DNA from: Gordonia sp. SID5947
Lineage (GTDB): Bacteria > Actinomycetota > Actinomycetes > Mycobacteriales > Mycobacteriaceae
Direction of reading: 5' to 3'
DNA: 64,000 bases
Assembly (NCBI RefSeq): GCF_009862785.1
Contig: NZ_WWHU01000001.1
Coordinates: 124,001 to 188,000, forward strand
The notes under the pieces were generated by a model. It was not told the DNA's origin and searched no databases. It was given only the letters and a program-made list of their open reading frames with translations. The position numbers and the translations under genes are program-made. Below are positions 62,202 to 64,000 of this stretch, piece by piece. Each line of letters opens with the position of its first letter. Positions within the stretch are counted from its first letter, which is position 1.

Positions 62202-64000
62202 GTGTCGCCAACCGCCGCCCCCGTCTCCGACACCGCGTCCGCCAGCCAGTCGGGCATCCACTCGGGGCCCGCCGGCCACGAGCCCGGCGAACTCGACTAC
62301 CACGCCCTCAACGCGATGCTCAATCTGTACGACGTGGACGGCAAGATCCAGTTCGACAAGGATCGCGAGGCCGCCCACCAGTACTTCCTGCAGCACGTCA
62401 ACCAGAACACCGTCTTCTTCCACGACCTCGACGAGAAGCTCGACTACCTCGTCGAGGAGAACTACTACGAGCCGCAGGTCCTGGAGCGATACGACCGCGA
62501 GTTCGTGAAACTCCTGTTCGGCCACGCGTATTCGAAGAAGTTCCGGTTCCCGACCTTCCTGGGAGCGTTCAAGTACTACACGAGCTATACGCTCAAGACC
62601 TTCGACGGCAAGCGTTACCTCGAGCGGTTCGAGGACCGCGTGTGCATGGTCGCGCTCACGCTGGCCGACGGTGACACGGCCCTGGCGCGCAATCTCGTCG
62701 ACGAGATCATCGAGGGCCGCTTCCAGCCGGCGACCCCGACCTTCCTCAACTCGGGTAAGAAGCAGCGGGGCGAGCCGGTCTCGTGCTTCCTGCTGCGCAT
62801 CGAGGACAACATGGAGTCGATCGGCCGGTCGATCAACTCGGCGTTGCAGCTCTCCAAGCGCGGCGGCGGAGTCGCCTTGTTGCTCAGCAACATTCGTGAG
62901 CACGGAGCGCCGATCAAGAAGATCGAGAACCAGAGCTCGGGCGTCATCCCGATCATGAAGCTGCTCGAGGACTCGTTCTCCTACGCAAATCAGCTCGGCG
63001 CTCGCCAGGGTGCCGGAGCGGTGTACCTGCACGCCCATCACCCGGACATCTATCGCTTCCTCGACACCAAGCGGGAGAATGCGGACGAGAAGATCCGCAT
63101 CAAGACGCTGTCGCTCGGCGTGGTGATCCCCGACATCACCTTCCGGCTCGCCAAAGACAACGACGACATGTACCTGTTCAGCCCGTACGACGTCGAACGC
63201 GTCTACGGCGTCCCGTTCGCCGACGTCAACGTCACGGACAAGTACCACGAGATGGTCGAGGACCGTCGAATCCGTAAGACCAAGATCAAGGCGCGCGAGT
63301 TCTTCCAGACGCTCGCCGAGCTCCAGTTCGAGTCGGGCTATCCCTACATCATGTTCGAGGACACGGTGAACCGTGCGAACCCGATCGACGGCAAGATCAC
63401 GCATTCGAACCTCTGCTCGGAGATCTTGCAGGTCTCGACGGCATCCACCTTCAACGACGATCTGTCCTATTCGCACGTGGGTAAAGACATCTCGTGCAAC
63501 CTGGGCTCGCTGAACATTGCCAAGACGATGGATTCGCCGGACATCGGTCAGACCATCGAGACCGCGATCCGAGGGCTGACCGCGGTCAGTGATCAGACCG
63601 CGATCACCTCGGTCCCGTCGATCGAGAAGGGCAACAACGACTCCCACGCGATCGGCCTCGGGCAGATGAACCTGCACGGCTATCTCGCACGTGAGCGGAT
63701 CTTCTACGGCAGTGACGAGGGTGTCGACTTCACCAACATCTACTTCTACACAGTGCTCTTCCACGCCTTGCGTGCGTCGAACCGGATCGCACGGGAACGC
63801 GGTCGACCGTTCGCCGGTTTCGAGCGCTCCGCGTACGCCAGTGGCGAGTTCTTCGACAAGTACATCACCAAGTCGTGGGAGCCCGAGACCCAGAAGGTCC
63901 GGGACCTGTTCGGCGAGGCCGGGATTCACATCCCGAGCCAAGACGACTGGCGGGAGCTGAAGGAGGCCGTGCAGCGCGACGGCATCTACAACCAGAACCT
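62202..64000 (+). CDS. nrdE: Class Ib ribonucleotide reductase large subunit NrdE (cut by window end)
   Basis: The alpha subunit that reduces ribonucleoside diphosphates. About 599 of roughly 720 residues are present. [20 protein letters not shown] supplies the first redox Cys, [19 protein letters not shown] lies in the barrel, and [13 protein letters not shown] and [13 protein letters not shown] give the radical-site region. The N-terminal ATP-cone is short, as in class Ib. GTG 62202 follows AGGAG. It continues beyond the window; nrdF is expected further on. Confidence 0.95.
   Translation, partial: MSPTAAPVSDTASASQSGIHSGPAGHEPGELDYHALNAMLNLYDVDGKIQFDKDREAAHQYFLQHVNQNTVFFHDLDEKLDYLVEENYYEPQVLERYDREFVKLLFGHAYSKKFRFPTFLGAFKYYTSYTLKTFDGKRYLERFEDRVCMVALTLADGDTALARNLVDEIIEGRFQPATPTFLNSGKKQRGEPVSCFLLRIEDNMESIGRSINSALQLSKRGGGVALLLSNIREHGAPIKKIENQSSGVIPIMKLLEDSFSYANQLGARQGAGAVYLHAHHPDIYRFLDTKRENADEKIRIKTLSLGVVIPDITFRLAKDNDDMYLFSPYDVERVYGVPFADVNVTDKYHEMVEDRRIRKTKIKAREFFQTLAELQFESGYPYIMFEDTVNRANPIDGKITHSNLCSEILQVSTASTFNDDLSYSHVGKDISCNLGSLNIAKTMDSPDIGQTIETAIRGLTAVSDQTAITSVPSIEKGNNDSHAIGLGQMNLHGYLARERIFYGSDEGVDFTNIYFYTVLFHALRASNRIARERGRPFAGFERSAYASGEFFDKYITKSWEPETQKVRDLFGEAGIHIPSQDDWRELKEAVQRDGIYNQN

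Noticed and set aside
62121..63941. 606-codon open frame on the minus strand
   Set aside because: It is a GC-driven antisense shadow of nrdE, which has clear family motifs on the plus strand and runs off the window end.

Overview
The window is high-GC actinobacterial DNA. Gene content points to the Mycobacteriales, most likely Gordonia or a close relative: mycothiol (mshB), WhiB2, type VII secretion parts (EccB, EccE), F420 genes, FadE/FadD lipid enzymes and GTG or leaderless starts. The genus is an inference. Two blocks follow the Mycobacterium tuberculosis gene order: about 21.4-47.1 kb matches Rv1165-Rv1213 (typA, lpqW, mshB, an fbiC-type locus, fdxC, dapC, dapD, dapE, LOG, fadD6, folP2, gpgS, glgM, glgC) and about 47.7-54.7 kb matches Rv3255c-Rv3262 (fbiB, fbiA, whiB2, Rv3259/3258c/3256c-like genes, manA). 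These blocks are far apart in M. tuberculosis but adjacent here.

Layout: 0-5.7 kb holds a paired acyl-CoA dehydrogenase operon, a YiaAB membrane protein, an AI-2E/PerM-type permease and a fused thiolase-like/crotonase protein. 5.8-10.6 kb holds small conserved proteins, a WS/DGAT-type acyltransferase overlapping tail-to-tail with a protein of fourteen decapeptide repeats, a HhH-GPD protein and a secreted protein. 10.7-16.2 kb has a sugar porter, a YhhN protein, a secreted hydrolase-like protein lacking its nucleophile, and two paralogous secreted proteins. 16.4-21.6 kb is a thiamine-type ABC transporter operon continuing into a NUDIX hydrolase and an EamA exporter. 21.4-30.9 kb covers a 58-residue Cys-rich protein, typA, lpqW, mshB and the FO-synthase-like locus. 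31-47 kb covers cysteine dioxygenase/rhodanese, lysine biosynthesis, LOG proteins, fadD6, folP2, gpgS and glycogen/maltose-1-phosphate genes. 47-54.7 kb holds F420 maturation and mannose metabolism. 54.8-64 kb has divergent eccE/eccB, a urate-hydroxylase-like flavoprotein, a TetR/flavin-reductase pair and nrdHIE, with nrdE cut by the window end.

The most unusual item is at 27.0-30.9 kb. At the position of mycobacterial fbiC (bifunctional CofG-CofH FO synthase), this DNA carries three translationally coupled genes: a CofH homologue that has lost the radical-SAM CX3CX2C loop, a Baeyer-Villiger-type flavin monooxygenase, and an intact CofG. Order is reversed relative to FbiC. Either FO synthesis relies on a CofH elsewhere, or the trio does different deazaflavin-related chemistry. 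Other points of interest are the decapeptide-repeat protein beside the acyltransferase, the thiolase-crotonase fusion, a CPDC mini-ORF before cysteine dioxygenase, many leaderless promoters, a perfect 22-bp palindrome before fadD6, and paired NrdR-type boxes before nrdH.
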